From Desulfoluna sp. (lineage in GTDB: Bacteria; Desulfobacterota; Desulfobacteria; Desulfobacterales; Desulfolunaceae), in the NCBI RefSeq assembly GCF_030145185.1, contig NZ_JAQYWB010000017.1, forward strand, positions 24,063 to 88,062: a stretch of DNA of 64,000 nucleotides, written 5' to 3'. Each line of letters opens with the position of its first letter. Positions within the stretch are counted from its first letter, which is position 1. The notes beneath the pieces were generated by a model. That model was not told where the DNA came from, did not search any database, and saw only the letters and a program-made list of their open reading frames with translations. The translations under genes were made by a program, and so were the position numbers. Below are positions 9,302-18,195 of the stretch, piece by piece.

Positions 9302-9317
9302 ATCAAAATACGTACCA
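9302..9317 (-). promoter_or_regulatory. Candidate sigma-54 promoter of the eutBCAL-KEQ unit
   Basis: The minus strand reads TGGTACGTATTTTGAT about 63 nt before the eutB start. GG and GA are ten bases apart, as required for -24/-12 promoters, but the -12 box has GA instead of GC. The near-identical 16-mer before the alcohol dehydrogenase gene, and the neighbouring sigma-54 activator gene, support it. Confidence 0.4.
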
Positions 9318-9445
9318 ACGGAGGAAGGCAATATTTAAAGAAGGAATTAAGGCGAGTTATAAACCACAGGGAGAGAGGAAGGCAGAACAGGAGATAAAGA
9401 CGTCCGGTTATAGAAGGTTTGTATCCACTTTTATTGAACTCTTGT

Positions 9446-9480
9446 CCGAAAAGGGATGATCGGCCTTGATCATCTTTCGG
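9446..9480. promoter_or_regulatory. Long inverted repeat upstream of eutB, candidate activator site
   Basis: Arms CCGAAA and TTTCGG enclose a second pair, GATGATC and GATCATC, around a 6-nt GGCCTT centre, with one 3-nt asymmetry. The repeat lies about 130 bp upstream of the candidate eutB sigma-54 promoter, a usual distance for binding of a sigma-54 activator. It could equally act as an RNA hairpin if transcribed. The region 9240-9607 holds no other gene-like sequence. Confidence 0.4.
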
Positions 9481-9603
9481 CCAAGGACATGGTTTCCGCC
9501 TTAACGGGGAACATGAGAAGGGAAGAGAAGAGACAGACGGAGATAAATCGCAGCACGGGTTTCTGGCTGCGCCATATTCCGATGCGGCGAGGGAACAACG
9601 AAC

Positions 9604-9630
9604 TAAAAAGCCGCACCGGAGTGCGGCGAT
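9604..9630 (-). terminator. Rho-independent terminator of the response-regulator gene
   Basis: On the minus strand, stem GCCGCAC/GTGCGGC (7 bp) with a TCCG loop is followed by TTTTTAG, about 80 bp after the stop codon of the regulator gene. It separates the regulatory unit from eutB. Confidence 0.75.
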
Positions 9631-9707
9631 TCTTTTCAGCCCGTCTTTTTCAGGTTTTTTTCAAGATCACAGCCGAAACGATGACCAAATTGCGCCATGT
9701 TAATAAA

Positions 9708-11201
9708 TCAGGACACATTCCACCCCATACGGTCCACCGCATGTTTTTTAAGCAGGGTATAAAGCCGGGTGCGTCCGAGCCCCGACAGGGAGCAGGCCGC
9801 TTTGATGTTGCCATGGGTGGATCGCATCAGCTTTTGAAGGTAGAGCTTCTCCGCCTTGTTGACCACCGCCTCCCGGTAAACTTTGTAAGAAGGAAGAGGC
9901 TCCCCGGTGGCCTCTCCGGCAGCCATGGAGGGCACCGGAACATCCCCCCCCCGGAGCTCACCTGGAACCGAGGCCAACCTGATGGGGGCCTCTTTTTTCA
10001 GACCTGTTTCAAACACAGACGAGGCCGCCTGGCGGGCCATGGAGATCCGAATCCTTTCAGGAACATGTTTCGAAAAGAGCTCCGGTTCGTAGAGAGCCTC
10101 ACTGATGGAGGCTTCCATGGTATTCACCAGCTCCCGGACATTGCCCGGCCAGTGGTAACTGCTCAAGGCGGAGATAAAATCCTGGGAGATGAGCTTGGGC
10201 TTGATCCCCAAAGATTGATAGACCTTGCTGCTGAGCTGTTTCACAAGAGAGGGCAGATCCTCTAAGCGCTCCCGCAGCGGAGGCAGGGAAAGAGAGATGG
10301 TATTTAATCGATAGAGAAGATCTTCCCGGAACAGCCCCTGCTTCACCATCTCAGGAAGATTTCGGTTGGTAGCGGCGACCAGGCGGAAATCACTGTCCAC
10401 CTCTTTTTTGCCCCCCACAGGCCGAAACCGCCGTTCCTGAAGAACCCGTAAAAAAACCTTCTGAAGATTCGGACTCATCTCCCCGACCTCATCCAGAAGG
10501 AGGGTCCCCCCGTTAGCCAGAATCACCAGGCCTTCGGAGGCTTTATCCGCCCCGGTGAAAGAGCCCTTTTCATGTCCGAAAAGAGCGCTCTCCACCAGGT
10601 TTTCAGGCAGGGCCGCGCAATCCACCACCACAAACCGATGGCGCGAGCGAGGGCTGTTGACATGAATGGCGCGGGCAATGAGCTCTTTACCGGTCCCTGT
10701 CTCGCCGGTGATCAAAACATTCGAAAGACTCTTTGAGGCCTTGGAAACAGCGTTGAGGCACTCCTGAATTTGATGGCTCTCTCCCACAATCCCCGAACGT
10801 TTAAGGCCGGCAGCTGGGCGATTGACGCCTCGCATGTTGTCGCGGTATTGAAGCACACGGTTTAAGGGCTGAATAATCTTTTTGGGAGACAGAGGTTTTT
10901 GAATGTAGTCCCAGGCCCCATTGCGTATGGCCTTCTCGGCTCCGTCTGAGTCCCCCATCCCCGTCATCACGATGATCTCCGGGGGAAAATCGATCTCAAG
11001 GATCTCTTTCATCACCTCAAGACCGTTGCCGTCGGGCATCCTCACATCGAGAAAGACCACGTCATAACGCCCGGAGAGGGCCATGGGCAACCCCTTCGAC
11101 AGGGTCTGCACATGGGTCGCCTCATGATCCACATGGAGAACGAGATCATGCAGCATGGTGCACATCTCAAGATCATCATCAATGATCAATACATTGGCCA
11201 T
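9708..11201 (-). CDS. NtrC-type sigma-54-dependent response regulator of the eut locus
   Basis: The protein has 497 residues. The receiver domain (about 3-120) has acidic residues in LIIDDD and the phospho-acceptor in DVVFLDVRMPDG. The AAA+ sigma-54 interaction domain (about 150-370) has Walker A GETGTGKE and an arginine-rich sensor region. A Fis-type HTH (AACSLSGLGRTRLYTLL) ends the protein. The sigma-54 contact loop is GSFTGA rather than GAFTGA, a tolerated but less common variant. ATG 11201 is preferred over the longer frame to 11240 because it follows AGGGG. It is 73 bp downstream of a sensor kinase gene and faces the eut operon, so it is the probable activator of the sigma-54 promoters here (inference). 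Confidence 0.9.
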   Translation of the reverse strand: MANVLIIDDDLEMCTMLHDLVLHVDHEATHVQTLSKGLPMALSGRYDVVFLDVRMPDGNGLEVMKEILEIDFPPEIIVMTGMGDSDGAEKAIRNGAWDYIQKPLSPKKIIQPLNRVLQYRDNMRGVNRPAAGLKRSGIVGESHQIQECLNAVSKASKSLSNVLITGETGTGKELIARAIHVNSPRSRHRFVVVDCAALPENLVESALFGHEKGSFTGADKASEGLVILANGGTLLLDEVGEMSPNLQKVFLRVLQERRFRPVGGKKEVDSDFRLVAATNRNLPEMVKQGLFREDLLYRLNTISLSLPPLRERLEDLPSLVKQLSSKVYQSLGIKPKLISQDFISALSSYHWPGNVRELVNTMEASISEALYEPELFSKHVPERIRISMARQAASSVFETGLKKEAPIRLASVPGELRGGDVPVPSMAAGEATGEPLPSYKVYREAVVNKAEKLYLQKLMRSTHGNIKAACSLSGLGRTRLYTLLKKHAVDRMGWNVS

Positions 11202-11274
11202 CGTCTTTACCCCTTCACCTGATGACTCCGTAAAATCCAAGTCCCGGACAGATTAAAAACCATAGATCGGGACC

Positions 11275-13869
11275 TTACGTCCAGTCGCAGGGCCTTGCCT
11301 GCACACGATTCATTATTCGACTCACAAGGTCGGCCAACTGACGAGCCCCGATGGGCTTTTTCATAAAGCATCGTATTCCAGACCTCAGTGCCTCTTCCTC
11401 AAGTGTTGACGAGCTGAACCCGGTGCAGAGCACCACGGGAAGATCGGGCCTGAGGACCAGCATCTCCCGGGCCAAATCGTAACCGGTCATCTCCGGCATG
11501 GTCTGATCTGTGATCACCAGATCAAATGCCTCCGGCGCCTCCATAAAAAGGCGGTGAGCGCGAAGGCTGCTGGTCTCTGCGACCACATCGTAGCCCAGCT
11601 GCCTTAAAATCTCCGAGCTAAAGTTCACCAGCTCCTCTTCATCATCGACAAAGAGAATCTTTCCGTTGCCCCGTGAGACAACGGCACGCGTCTCCTCTTC
11701 CTCTTCGGAGCGGCCCTCTTCAGCTGCGGGTATCAGCACACTAAAGACGGTCCCCTCACCGGGAGCCGACTGAACGGTGACGGTCCCGTTAAAGTTCTTC
11801 ACCACGCCGTGCACCACGGCAAGTCCCATACCGGTGCCGTCCCCGGTCTTCTTGGTGGTAAAAAAGGGATCGAAGATGCGACCGATCACCTCCGGATCCA
11901 TCCCCGGCCCGGTGTCCGTCACCGTTAACCTCACATGGGGACCGGGCAAAATACCCGAAAGCTGCCGGGCCTCTGCAATCTCGACGTGGATATCGTCAAG
12001 ACAGACAGACAGGGTCCCCCCCTCCTTGCTCATGGCATAAGAGGCATTGGTACAAAGATTCATGAGCACCTGATGAACCTGGGTCGCGTTGGCCAGCACC
12101 ACATCGTTGGGGCAGTCGATCTCCTCTTTGATGGCAATGGTCGAGGGGATGGAGGCGCGAAGGAAGTTGAGGCTCTCTTTCAAAAGAGGAGACAGCCTGA
12201 TGACGCTCTTCTCTTGCTCACCATGGCGGCTGAAGGTCAGGATCTGTTCCACCAGCTCCCGGGCCCGGTACGCGCCTTTGAGAATATGTCCAATGCGGAC
12301 AGCCACCCGCTCGTCTTCCTCGACATCAAACATCTCGATCATCTCGGCATATCCGATAATGGCCCCAAGAATATTGTTAAAGTCATGGGCAATGCCACCG
12401 GCCAGGGTGCCGATGGACTCCATCTTCTGGGACTGCTGAAGCCGGGTCTCCAGGGTCTTCTGGTTGGTCAGATCTCGCTCGTTGACCAAGACCCCGCTCA
12501 CCTTGTTCTCTGCGTCAAAGCTGGGGTAGAAGGTCGAATCGATGAACTTCAGGCCCCGGTTGGCAAACCGAACCCAGTCCCTGTGCCGAACGGTCTTCCC
12601 CTTGAGACAGCCCTCAAGATGGGGTTTGACATTGGCTTCATAAAAGTCCACGCCCATGACATCCACCACGGGCCGGCCAATGAGTTCAGCACGTTCCCGG
12701 CCGTTGGCCGTAAGGTAAGCCTCGTTCACGGCCTGGATAGTCAGGCTCTCATTGGTGAGCCACATGCAATCGCTGGAGGCGGCCACCATCTGTTCATATT
12801 TTTTAAGGTCCTCCTGCGTACGCTTACGCCAGGTAATATCCCGAGCAATACCCATGGTGCCCATGGGGGCCTCATCCACCCCTTCCTGAAGGGTAATGTT
12901 TAACTCCATAAAGATCAGGGTGCCATCGTTTTTCACCAACTGAATTTCATGGAGGTTGGTCCGTTCGGCAAGCCCCCCCTGTTTCAGCAGCTCAAAAGAG
13001 GCCCTTGTGTAGCCGGAAGCGAGCAGATCAAAGAAGGGCTTTCCCAAAAAGTCGGAGACATGAAACCCCGTCTTCTTCTCGAAGTTCTGATTCATGTAGA
13101 TGAGGCTGCCGTCCAAGGTGGTGCGAAAGATGATGTCCGTGGTGCCTTCAACAAGGTTCCTGTAATTGGTTTCACTCTCCCTGATTTGGCTGTCCCTTAA
13201 GGCCACCTGCGCCACCATGGTGTTAAATTCCTCAGCGATGCCCGAGAGCTCGTTGTTCCTGCTTAAGCTCACCCTTCGCGAGTAGTCCCCGGCTGAGATC
13301 TGATGAAAAGCCATCTCCATGACCCCCAGCGGTTTTAAAATCCGACGGTTCAGCAAAAGCCAGGTGGTCCCCACCACCGCAAACAGAGCCGAAAACATAA
13401 TGATCAAATCCGAGAAGATCATCTGCTGGGTGAGGGTCCAGACATCTCGATTGGTAAAGGTCATGGCGATACGGCCGATCTCCTTGCCATTCAGGCGAAC
13501 CGGACGCTCCAGTTCCCATTTCATACTGGCCTTGAAGAGCTTCTGACTGTCCCGGTCATGGGTGACCAGCGCCTTTCCCTGCTCGTCATAGACGGCAATA
13601 TGAATCAGACTGCGATCGCTGGCAAGGATGTCCGCAAATTTTCGCACAAAGGCCACGTCGGAAGACCCGATGGGTTGCACCAGCGTCTCGACCGCCTGTT
13701 CGATGGTGGTCTCCGCTTTTTTCTCCAGCATGCGGGTGTTACGCACATAGACCATATAACAATCGATCATGGTGACAATATTACAGGTAACCGCCAGCAC
13801 GATAAAAAGGGCGTAGGTGAATTCTGTCCTGAGAGAATTTTGCTTTCTCCTGTGACCTGGGTGTTCCAT
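11275..13869 (-). CDS. Membrane hybrid sensor histidine kinase of the eut locus
   Basis: The protein has 864 residues from ATG 13869, which overlaps the stop of the preceding remnant as TGATG. The order is: membrane helix (about 18-38), periplasmic sensor segment of about 115 residues, second helix (about 155-180), HAMP, two PAS domains (the first includes the conserved FRTTLDGSLIYMNQNFEKKTG), HisKA with the phospho-accepting His in GGIAHDFNNILG (about residue 495), HATPase_c (DTGPGMDPEVIGRIFDPFFTTK, GTGMGLAVVHG), and a C-terminal receiver with Asp in VITDQTMPEM (about 786). It likely senses ethanolamine or a related signal, directly or through a partner binding protein, and phosphorylates the downstream regulator. 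The ligand is unknown. Confidence 0.9.
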   Translation of the reverse strand: MEHPGHRRKQNSLRTEFTYALFIVLAVTCNIVTMIDCYMVYVRNTRMLEKKAETTIEQAVETLVQPIGSSDVAFVRKFADILASDRSLIHIAVYDEQGKALVTHDRDSQKLFKASMKWELERPVRLNGKEIGRIAMTFTNRDVWTLTQQMIFSDLIIMFSALFAVVGTTWLLLNRRILKPLGVMEMAFHQISAGDYSRRVSLSRNNELSGIAEEFNTMVAQVALRDSQIRESETNYRNLVEGTTDIIFRTTLDGSLIYMNQNFEKKTGFHVSDFLGKPFFDLLASGYTRASFELLKQGGLAERTNLHEIQLVKNDGTLIFMELNITLQEGVDEAPMGTMGIARDITWRKRTQEDLKKYEQMVAASSDCMWLTNESLTIQAVNEAYLTANGRERAELIGRPVVDVMGVDFYEANVKPHLEGCLKGKTVRHRDWVRFANRGLKFIDSTFYPSFDAENKVSGVLVNERDLTNQKTLETRLQQSQKMESIGTLAGGIAHDFNNILGAIIGYAEMIEMFDVEEDERVAVRIGHILKGAYRARELVEQILTFSRHGEQEKSVIRLSPLLKESLNFLRASIPSTIAIKEEIDCPNDVVLANATQVHQVLMNLCTNASYAMSKEGGTLSVCLDDIHVEIAEARQLSGILPGPHVRLTVTDTGPGMDPEVIGRIFDPFFTTKKTGDGTGMGLAVVHGVVKNFNGTVTVQSAPGEGTVFSVLIPAAEEGRSEEEEETRAVVSRGNGKILFVDDEEELVNFSSEILRQLGYDVVAETSSLRAHRLFMEAPEAFDLVITDQTMPEMTGYDLAREMLVLRPDLPVVLCTGFSSSTLEEEALRSGIRCFMKKPIGARQLADLVSRIMNRVQARPCDWT

Positions 13870-14234
13870 CAGTGGCCCTCTCCCTGGCTGGCCTCTGGCC
13901 TGGCCTTGATCGCTTCTTCCCACAAAAATTTAAAGGCGTTGCGGTCTCTGGTGTTTAAGATTTTAAAGGTGATTTTACTCTCCAGAAGACGCCTGAGCCT
14001 CTCCCCTTAAGGGGTGTCTTCAACGGCATGAAGAAACCGTTCTACCCCTTTTTCGGTTACAGGAGACCTTGCCTTCATCCACTTGATAAAGACGTCCTGT
14101 ACCTCTCTCGGCGCATACCCATCCCAGGTCAAAAGCCGCACGGTAAGAGGCGTTGCTTGTGTCTCACCGGCAAAACCTGCTGACTTGACCCCTCCCATCA
14201 TATCACTCGTCCCTACCCATATCCGGCCCAACAA
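13869..14234 (-). pseudogene. Remnant of a periplasmic solute-binding-protein gene (internal stop)
   Basis: One reading frame stays open for 122 codons except for a single TAA at 14009-14007. Its 5' half includes VRLLTWDGYAPREVQDVFIKW, like the mature N-terminus of PotD-type binding proteins after a leader ending in GFAGETQA. The 3' half ends FKFLWEEAIKARPEAS and stops with TGA overlapping the kinase ATG. Intact family members have over 300 residues, so the likely explanation is a large internal deletion plus a stop. The upstream part lacks a convincing signal peptide or start. Its position directly before the sensor kinase suggests it once supplied a ligand-binding partner for that kinase. 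It could also be a short unrelated reading frame. Confidence 0.45.
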
Positions 14235-14382
14235 GGCGAAGCATCAGACTGTAAACCTGCTTAAGCCCTTTATAAAAAAACAAACCCGTTCACTATCCTC
14301 TATCTGGGATCATTTCTCCAGATTTAAAGAGGAGCCCCCTGCCCCGAAGCGTTCGTTAGTTTAAGCACGAAAGCTCCCCGCG

Positions 14383-14625
14383 TCAGGGAACAACGTGGAT
14401 ACTGGTCAGCAACTCACCCACACGATCAGCCGCGGCTGAACCGGCATCAATGGCGGTCTTGACAGCCTCCACATCACCGCGGACCATCAGAACAACAAAA
14501 TCTGCACCCATCTGACTGCGGCTGACCAGGGTGACGTTGGCAACCTTACCTATGGCAGCGGCAGCCTCCTCAGCCCCCATAACACCACTTGTCTGAATCA
14601 TTCCGAGCGCGTTTTGCGAACTCAT
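14383..14625 (-). CDS. Single-domain BMC shell protein
   Basis: The protein has 80 residues and is one BMC domain of the PduA/EutM type (NALGMIQTSGVMGAEEAAAAIGK, GADFVVLMVRGDVEAVKTAIDAGS), expected to form flat hexamers in the shell. ATG 14625 follows AAGGAG at 7 nt. It is shorter than typical EutM and lacks the usual C-terminal extension. It stands apart from the main eut operon, upstream of the sensor kinase, and has its own strong sigma-54 promoter. It may therefore be co-transcribed with the regulatory genes and create positive feedback (inference). Confidence 0.92.
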   Translation of the reverse strand: MSSQNALGMIQTSGVMGAEEAAAAIGKVANVTLVSRSQMGADFVVLMVRGDVEAVKTAIDAGSAAADRVGELLTSIHVVP

Positions 14626-14682
14626 CTGTCTCTCCTTACGTGGGATACGATCCAGCTATTCGATATGAAACCTGGACCCTTT

Positions 14683-14701
14683 ACAGCAAGTTGCTTGCCA
14701 A
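14683..14701 (-). promoter_or_regulatory. Sigma-54 promoter of the BMC gene and regulatory unit
   Basis: The minus strand reads TTGGCAAGCAACTTGCTGT. TGGCA and TTGCT are correctly spaced (GG, ten bases, GC), very close to the TGGCAC-N5-TTGCW consensus. The -12 box is about 60 nt before the BMC start codon. A sigma-54 activator is encoded downstream in the same direction. Confidence 0.75.
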
Positions 14702-14750
14702 CCCCACCCTCGAACCCAAAAAACAAAGACCAAAGGGAACGATTCAGCGC

Positions 14751-14811
14751 CCCAAAAAGCCTTCGGCGGCAAGGTGTGCCACCTTGAAAGCAGGTTGCGA
14801 ATGCACTTTGC
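14751..14811 (-). repeat. Dispersed hairpin repeat, copy B
   Basis: Read on the minus strand, this copy has TGCATTCGCAACCTGC, the core AAGGTG-GCA-CACCTT and CTTGCCGCCGAAGGC, matching copies C and D almost base for base. It lies some 50 bp upstream of the sigma-54 promoter of the BMC gene. Confidence 0.75.
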
Positions 14812-14950
14812 CCCGCGCTTGGGGACAGGCCCCATAAGCAGATGTTATTTACTGACGATTCGTCCACAAAAAGTGGACAGCTATCTTGTATAGGTGAAGA
14901 GACGGCTGAGACCCATGATCCGAGACGCACCCTGATCTTTTTGTCCCAAC

Positions 14951-14990
14951 AAAAAACCCCGCCCTTTTTTAAAAAAAGGCGGGGTTTTTT
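14951..14990 (-). terminator. Bidirectional-type terminator downstream of dnaK
   Basis: CCCCGCC and GGCGGGG form the stem and are flanked by A6 and T6 tracts, so it can work in both directions. On the minus strand it follows the dnaK stop by about 35 bp. A second hairpin (GGCCTGC, CGGA loop, GCAGGCC) at 15003-15020 lies between it and dnaK. Confidence 0.85.
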
Positions 14991-15026
14991 TATTCTGTCA
15001 CAGGCCTGCCGGAGCAGGCCCTGATC

Positions 15027-16934
15027 TTACTTCTGTTCTTTGACCTCTTCGAAGTCGGCGTCCACGACATCGTCGTCGGCGGGTGCGGCTCCGGGGGCTG
15101 CGCCCTCGGCTCCGGCCTGGCCTTCTTCAGCAGCCTTCTTGTAGGCGGCTTCGGCGATCTTGTGAGAGGCCTGGGTCAGCTCTTCGGTGAGTTTGGTGAT
15201 CTCCTCAGCGCTGTCCCCTTCCATGGCTTTTCTCAGTTTTTCGATGATCTCAACAACACCGGCTTTGGTGGCTTCATCCGCACCTTCACCCACTTCCTTA
15301 ACCGCCTTCTCTGTCTGATAAATCAGGGCATCGGCGTTGTTGCGGGCTTCAACGAGGGCCTTCTTCTGCTTGTCCTCATCCGCGTGGAGCTCAGCGTCTT
15401 TAACCATCTGCTGAATATCCTCTTCAGAGAGACCGCTGTCGCTGGTGATCTTAATGGACTGCTCTTTACCGGTGGCCTTGTCCTTGGCGGACACAGAGAC
15501 GATCCCGTTGGAGTCGATGTCGAAGGTCACCTCAATCTGGGGCACACCGCGCGGTGCGGGGGGAATGTCCGAAAGGTCGAAACGGCCCAGAGTCTTGTTG
15601 GTTTCTGCCATCTCGCGCTCACCCTGGAGCACGTGGATGGAAACGGCGGGCTGGCTGTCGGCTGCCGTGGAGAAGACCTGGCTCTTACGGGTCGGGATGG
15701 TGGTGTTCTTTTCGATCAGCTTGGTCATCACGCCGCCCAAGGTCTCGATCCCCAGGGAGAGAGGCGTCACGTCCAGAAGAAGCACGTCATCCACATCGCC
15801 TTTGAGAACACCGCCCTGAATGGCAGCACCCAGAGCAACCACTTCATCGGGGTTTACACCCTTGTGGGGCTCTTTACCAAAAATAGCTTTCACACGCTCC
15901 TGCACGGCGGGCATACGGATCATGCCACCCACGAGAATCACCTCGTTGATATCGCTGGCAGAAAGACCGGCATCCTTCAAGGCGGTGACGCAGGGCTTGG
16001 AAAGGTTGTCAAGAAGATCGGCAACCAAGGATTCGAGCTTGGCACGGGAGAGCTTCACGTTCAAATGCTTGGGACCGGAAGCGTCAGCGGTGATGAAAGG
16101 CAGGTTGATATCGGTCTCCATGGCGGTGGAGAGCTCCATCTTGGCCTTTTCAGCCGCTTCTTTCAGGCGCTGAAGGGCCATCTTGTCGGAGCGAATGTCG
16201 ATCCCCTGCTCACGTTTGAACTCGTCGGCCAGAAAATCGATGATACGAAGGTCAAAGTCTTCGCCGCCCAGGTGGGTGTCGCCGTTGGTGGATTTTACCT
16301 CGAAAACCCCATCACCGATCTCAAGAACGGAAACGTCGAAGGTACCGCCGCCCAGGTCGAAGACAACGATCTTCTCTTCGGTCTTCTTATCAAGGCCATA
16401 GGCCAGGGATGCGGCGGTGGGCTCGTTGATGATACGAAGCACATTCAGGCCCGCAATGCGGCCGGCATCTTTGGTGGCCTGACGCTGGCTGTCATTGAAA
16501 TAAGCGGGGACGGTGATCACGGCATCGGTCACCTCTTCACCCAGGTACTCCTCTGCGGTCTTCTTGATGTTGGCAAGAATAAAAGAAGAGATCTCAGCGG
16601 GGCTGTGCAGGTTGCCTCGCAGATCGATGCGCACGTCCCCGTTGTCTGCTTTTTTCAGCTCATAGGGAAGAATTTTTGCGTCTCGCTGTACTTCGGGGGA
16701 CTCAAATTTACGCCCCACAAGGCGCTTTACGCCGAAAACGGTATTTTCAGGGTTGGTGATGGCCTGACGCTTTGCGATCTGACCCACGAGACGCTCACCA
16801 TTTTCAGCCACGGCAACGGTAGACGGGGTGGTACGCCCCCCTTCAGTGTTGGTGATGACTTGGGCGTCTCCACCTTCCATGATCGCGACACACGAGTTGG
16901 TTGTTCCCAGATCGATACCAATAACTTTGCCCAT
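15027..16934 (-). CDS. dnaK: Chaperone DnaK (Hsp70)
   Basis: DnaK is the ATP-dependent Hsp70 chaperone that works with GrpE and DnaJ in cytoplasmic protein folding. The protein has 635 residues from ATG 16934, which follows GGAGG; the alternative start four codons upstream has no advantage. It begins [22 protein letters not shown], carries [36 protein letters not shown], the substrate-binding region near [17 protein letters not shown], and an acidic Gly/Ala-rich tail ending EEVKEQK. grpE lies about 90 bp upstream in the same direction; dnaJ and hrcA are not in this window. Confidence 0.98.
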   Translation of the reverse strand: MGKVIGIDLGTTNSCVAIMEGGDAQVITNTEGGRTTPSTVAVAENGERLVGQIAKRQAITNPENTVFGVKRLVGRKFESPEVQRDAKILPYELKKADNGDVRIDLRGNLHSPAEISSFILANIKKTAEEYLGEEVTDAVITVPAYFNDSQRQATKDAGRIAGLNVLRIINEPTAASLAYGLDKKTEEKIVVFDLGGGTFDVSVLEIGDGVFEVKSTNGDTHLGGEDFDLRIIDFLADEFKREQGIDIRSDKMALQRLKEAAEKAKMELSTAMETDINLPFITADASGPKHLNVKLSRAKLESLVADLLDNLSKPCVTALKDAGLSASDINEVILVGGMIRMPAVQERVKAIFGKEPHKGVNPDEVVALGAAIQGGVLKGDVDDVLLLDVTPLSLGIETLGGVMTKLIEKNTTIPTRKSQVFSTAADSQPAVSIHVLQGEREMAETNKTLGRFDLSDIPPAPRGVPQIEVTFDIDSNGIVSVSAKDKATGKEQSIKITSDSGLSEEDIQQMVKDAELHADEDKQKKALVEARNNADALIYQTEKAVKEVGEGADEATKAGVVEIIEKLRKAMEGDSAEEITKLTEELTQASHKIAEAAYKKAAEEGQAGAEGAAPGAAPADDDVVDADFEEVKEQK

Positions 16935-17024
16935 TTTTTCCTCCATGCCTGTGCATCCGAGAGCAGGCTTCCAAATAAGTCTTTTCTGAATAACTGTTCT
17001 GATGTGTATAGCCCGGGACGTCGT

Positions 17025-17684
17025 CTATTCAGCCTCGGCCTTTTCATTTTCACCTGCATTTTCTGCAGCCGCCTTAGAGACGACCACCATGGCCGGGCGA
17101 ATAAGCCTGTCATGGAGCAGGTACCCTTTTTGCATCTCTTTCACCACGGTATTCTCGGGAACCTCGTTGGTCTCCTCTTGAATCACCGCCTGATGAAAAT
17201 TAGGATCAAAGGGTTTGCCTTCAGACTCCAGTGGCTTGAGGTGAAACTTATCAAACACTTTAACTATTTCAGACAGGGTCATTTTGACCCCCTCAATCAC
17301 GCTCTGTCGGGACTCATCGACCCCGTCATCAATGGACTCTACAGCCCTTTCGAGGTTATCCACGACGGGAAGAAGCTGTTTAATAAACGCCTCATTGGCG
17401 TACTTCTTCGACTCCTGAAACTCCCGAGCGGAACGCTTCTTGTAATTATCAAATTCGGCGGTGGACCGAAGCAGGCGATCATAATTCTCCGTCGCCTTGG
17501 CCTCAGCCGCCTTCACCTTCTCTTCCAGAAGCTCTTCGGGACTTTTCACCACCGGCTCGGCTTCCACCCCTTCAGCTTCCACCTCTTCGACGACCGTTTC
17601 CCCAACCTCTTCCGTCGGTATAACAGTCTCTTCTCCAGGCTCCACACTCTTTTCTTCTGTATCGTTCTGACGCTTCTTGGCCAA
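17025..17684 (-). CDS. grpE: Nucleotide exchange factor GrpE
   Basis: GrpE releases ADP from DnaK. The protein has 219 residues from TTG 17684, preceded by CAGGAG. An acidic, low-complexity N-terminal third (residues 5-60, rich in Glu and Val) leads into a long dimerising helix with LLRSTAEFDNYKKRSAREFQE, then the four-helix and beta domain with FDPNFHQAV and GYLLHDRLIRPAMVVVS. The family signature is intact. Its place directly upstream of dnaK, without hrcA or dnaJ, suggests heat-shock control through the grpE upstream region, where a nested inverted repeat lies. Confidence 0.95.
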   Translation of the reverse strand: MAKKRQNDTEEKSVEPGEETVIPTEEVGETVVEEVEAEGVEAEPVVKSPEELLEEKVKAAEAKATENYDRLLRSTAEFDNYKKRSAREFQESKKYANEAFIKQLLPVVDNLERAVESIDDGVDESRQSVIEGVKMTLSEIVKVFDKFHLKPLESEGKPFDPNFHQAVIQEETNEVPENTVVKEMQKGYLLHDRLIRPAMVVVSKAAAENAGENEKAEAE

Positions 17685-17729
17685 TGTTCACTCCTGATTC
17701 TCTCAAGCCCAAAAAACTCCGCCGCACGC

Positions 17730-17798
17730 TGTGAAACCACCTGAAAGGGTTCATTCGATTAACCATCCTATTGTCTTTACGGATGGTTGCGTTTCACA
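17730..17798. promoter_or_regulatory. Nested inverted repeats upstream of grpE
   Basis: Outer arms TGTGAAAC (17730-17737) and GTTTCACA (17791-17798) enclose inner arms AACCATCC (17761-17768) and GGATGGTT (17781-17788). The structure lies 45-115 bp before the grpE start. It is not a CIRCE element. It may be an operator or a leader structure. Confidence 0.35.
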
Positions 17799-18071
17799 AG
17801 CAGCCAGTTCACACTCCCATGAATATGAAGATTCGGGGCCACGCAGTTTGGACCGGGTCAACCACCCGGATATCATTGAAGGACAAACAGTCGGACTTTT
17901 TTGCCGAAACCATTCACGAATCACATGATTCTTGCGATTCGAAAAAAAAATAATACGTATTAATCAGTTGTCAATGGGGTGTTTAAGCAAAAGATGGGAG
18001 AATAAAGAGCCAGAGGGGCGTTCACAGGGGCAAGGAAGGAAAGTGAGACTAAAAAAAAACCTGACCGCATC

Positions 18072-18176
18072 CGCCGACCGGGATCGATCCACGACACAGA
18101 CCACATCCCTAAGTGCTGCTTCCTTCCGGATCTGACACGGTTCAAGCGGGGCTGTTGCATGGCGGCCGGTCGGCAA
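18072..18176 (-). ncRNA. ffs: Small signal recognition particle RNA (4.5S type)
   Basis: The minus strand contains the hallmark apical SRP domain GTCAGATCCGGAAGGAAGC, which binds Ffh (M domain). The 5' GCCGACCGG and 3' CCGGTCGGC ends pair to close a rod of about 105 nt, the length of bacterial 4.5S RNA. A run of nine T follows the 3' end as terminator (18051-18059). The exact ends are approximate. Confidence 0.93.
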
Positions 18177-18195
18177 GACACGGCCAGGAGGTTTA

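Noticed and set aside
15162..17744. An 860-codon open frame on the plus strand
   Set aside because: It is the antisense shadow of dnaK and grpE, produced by biased third positions in high-GC genes; both minus-strand genes are certain.
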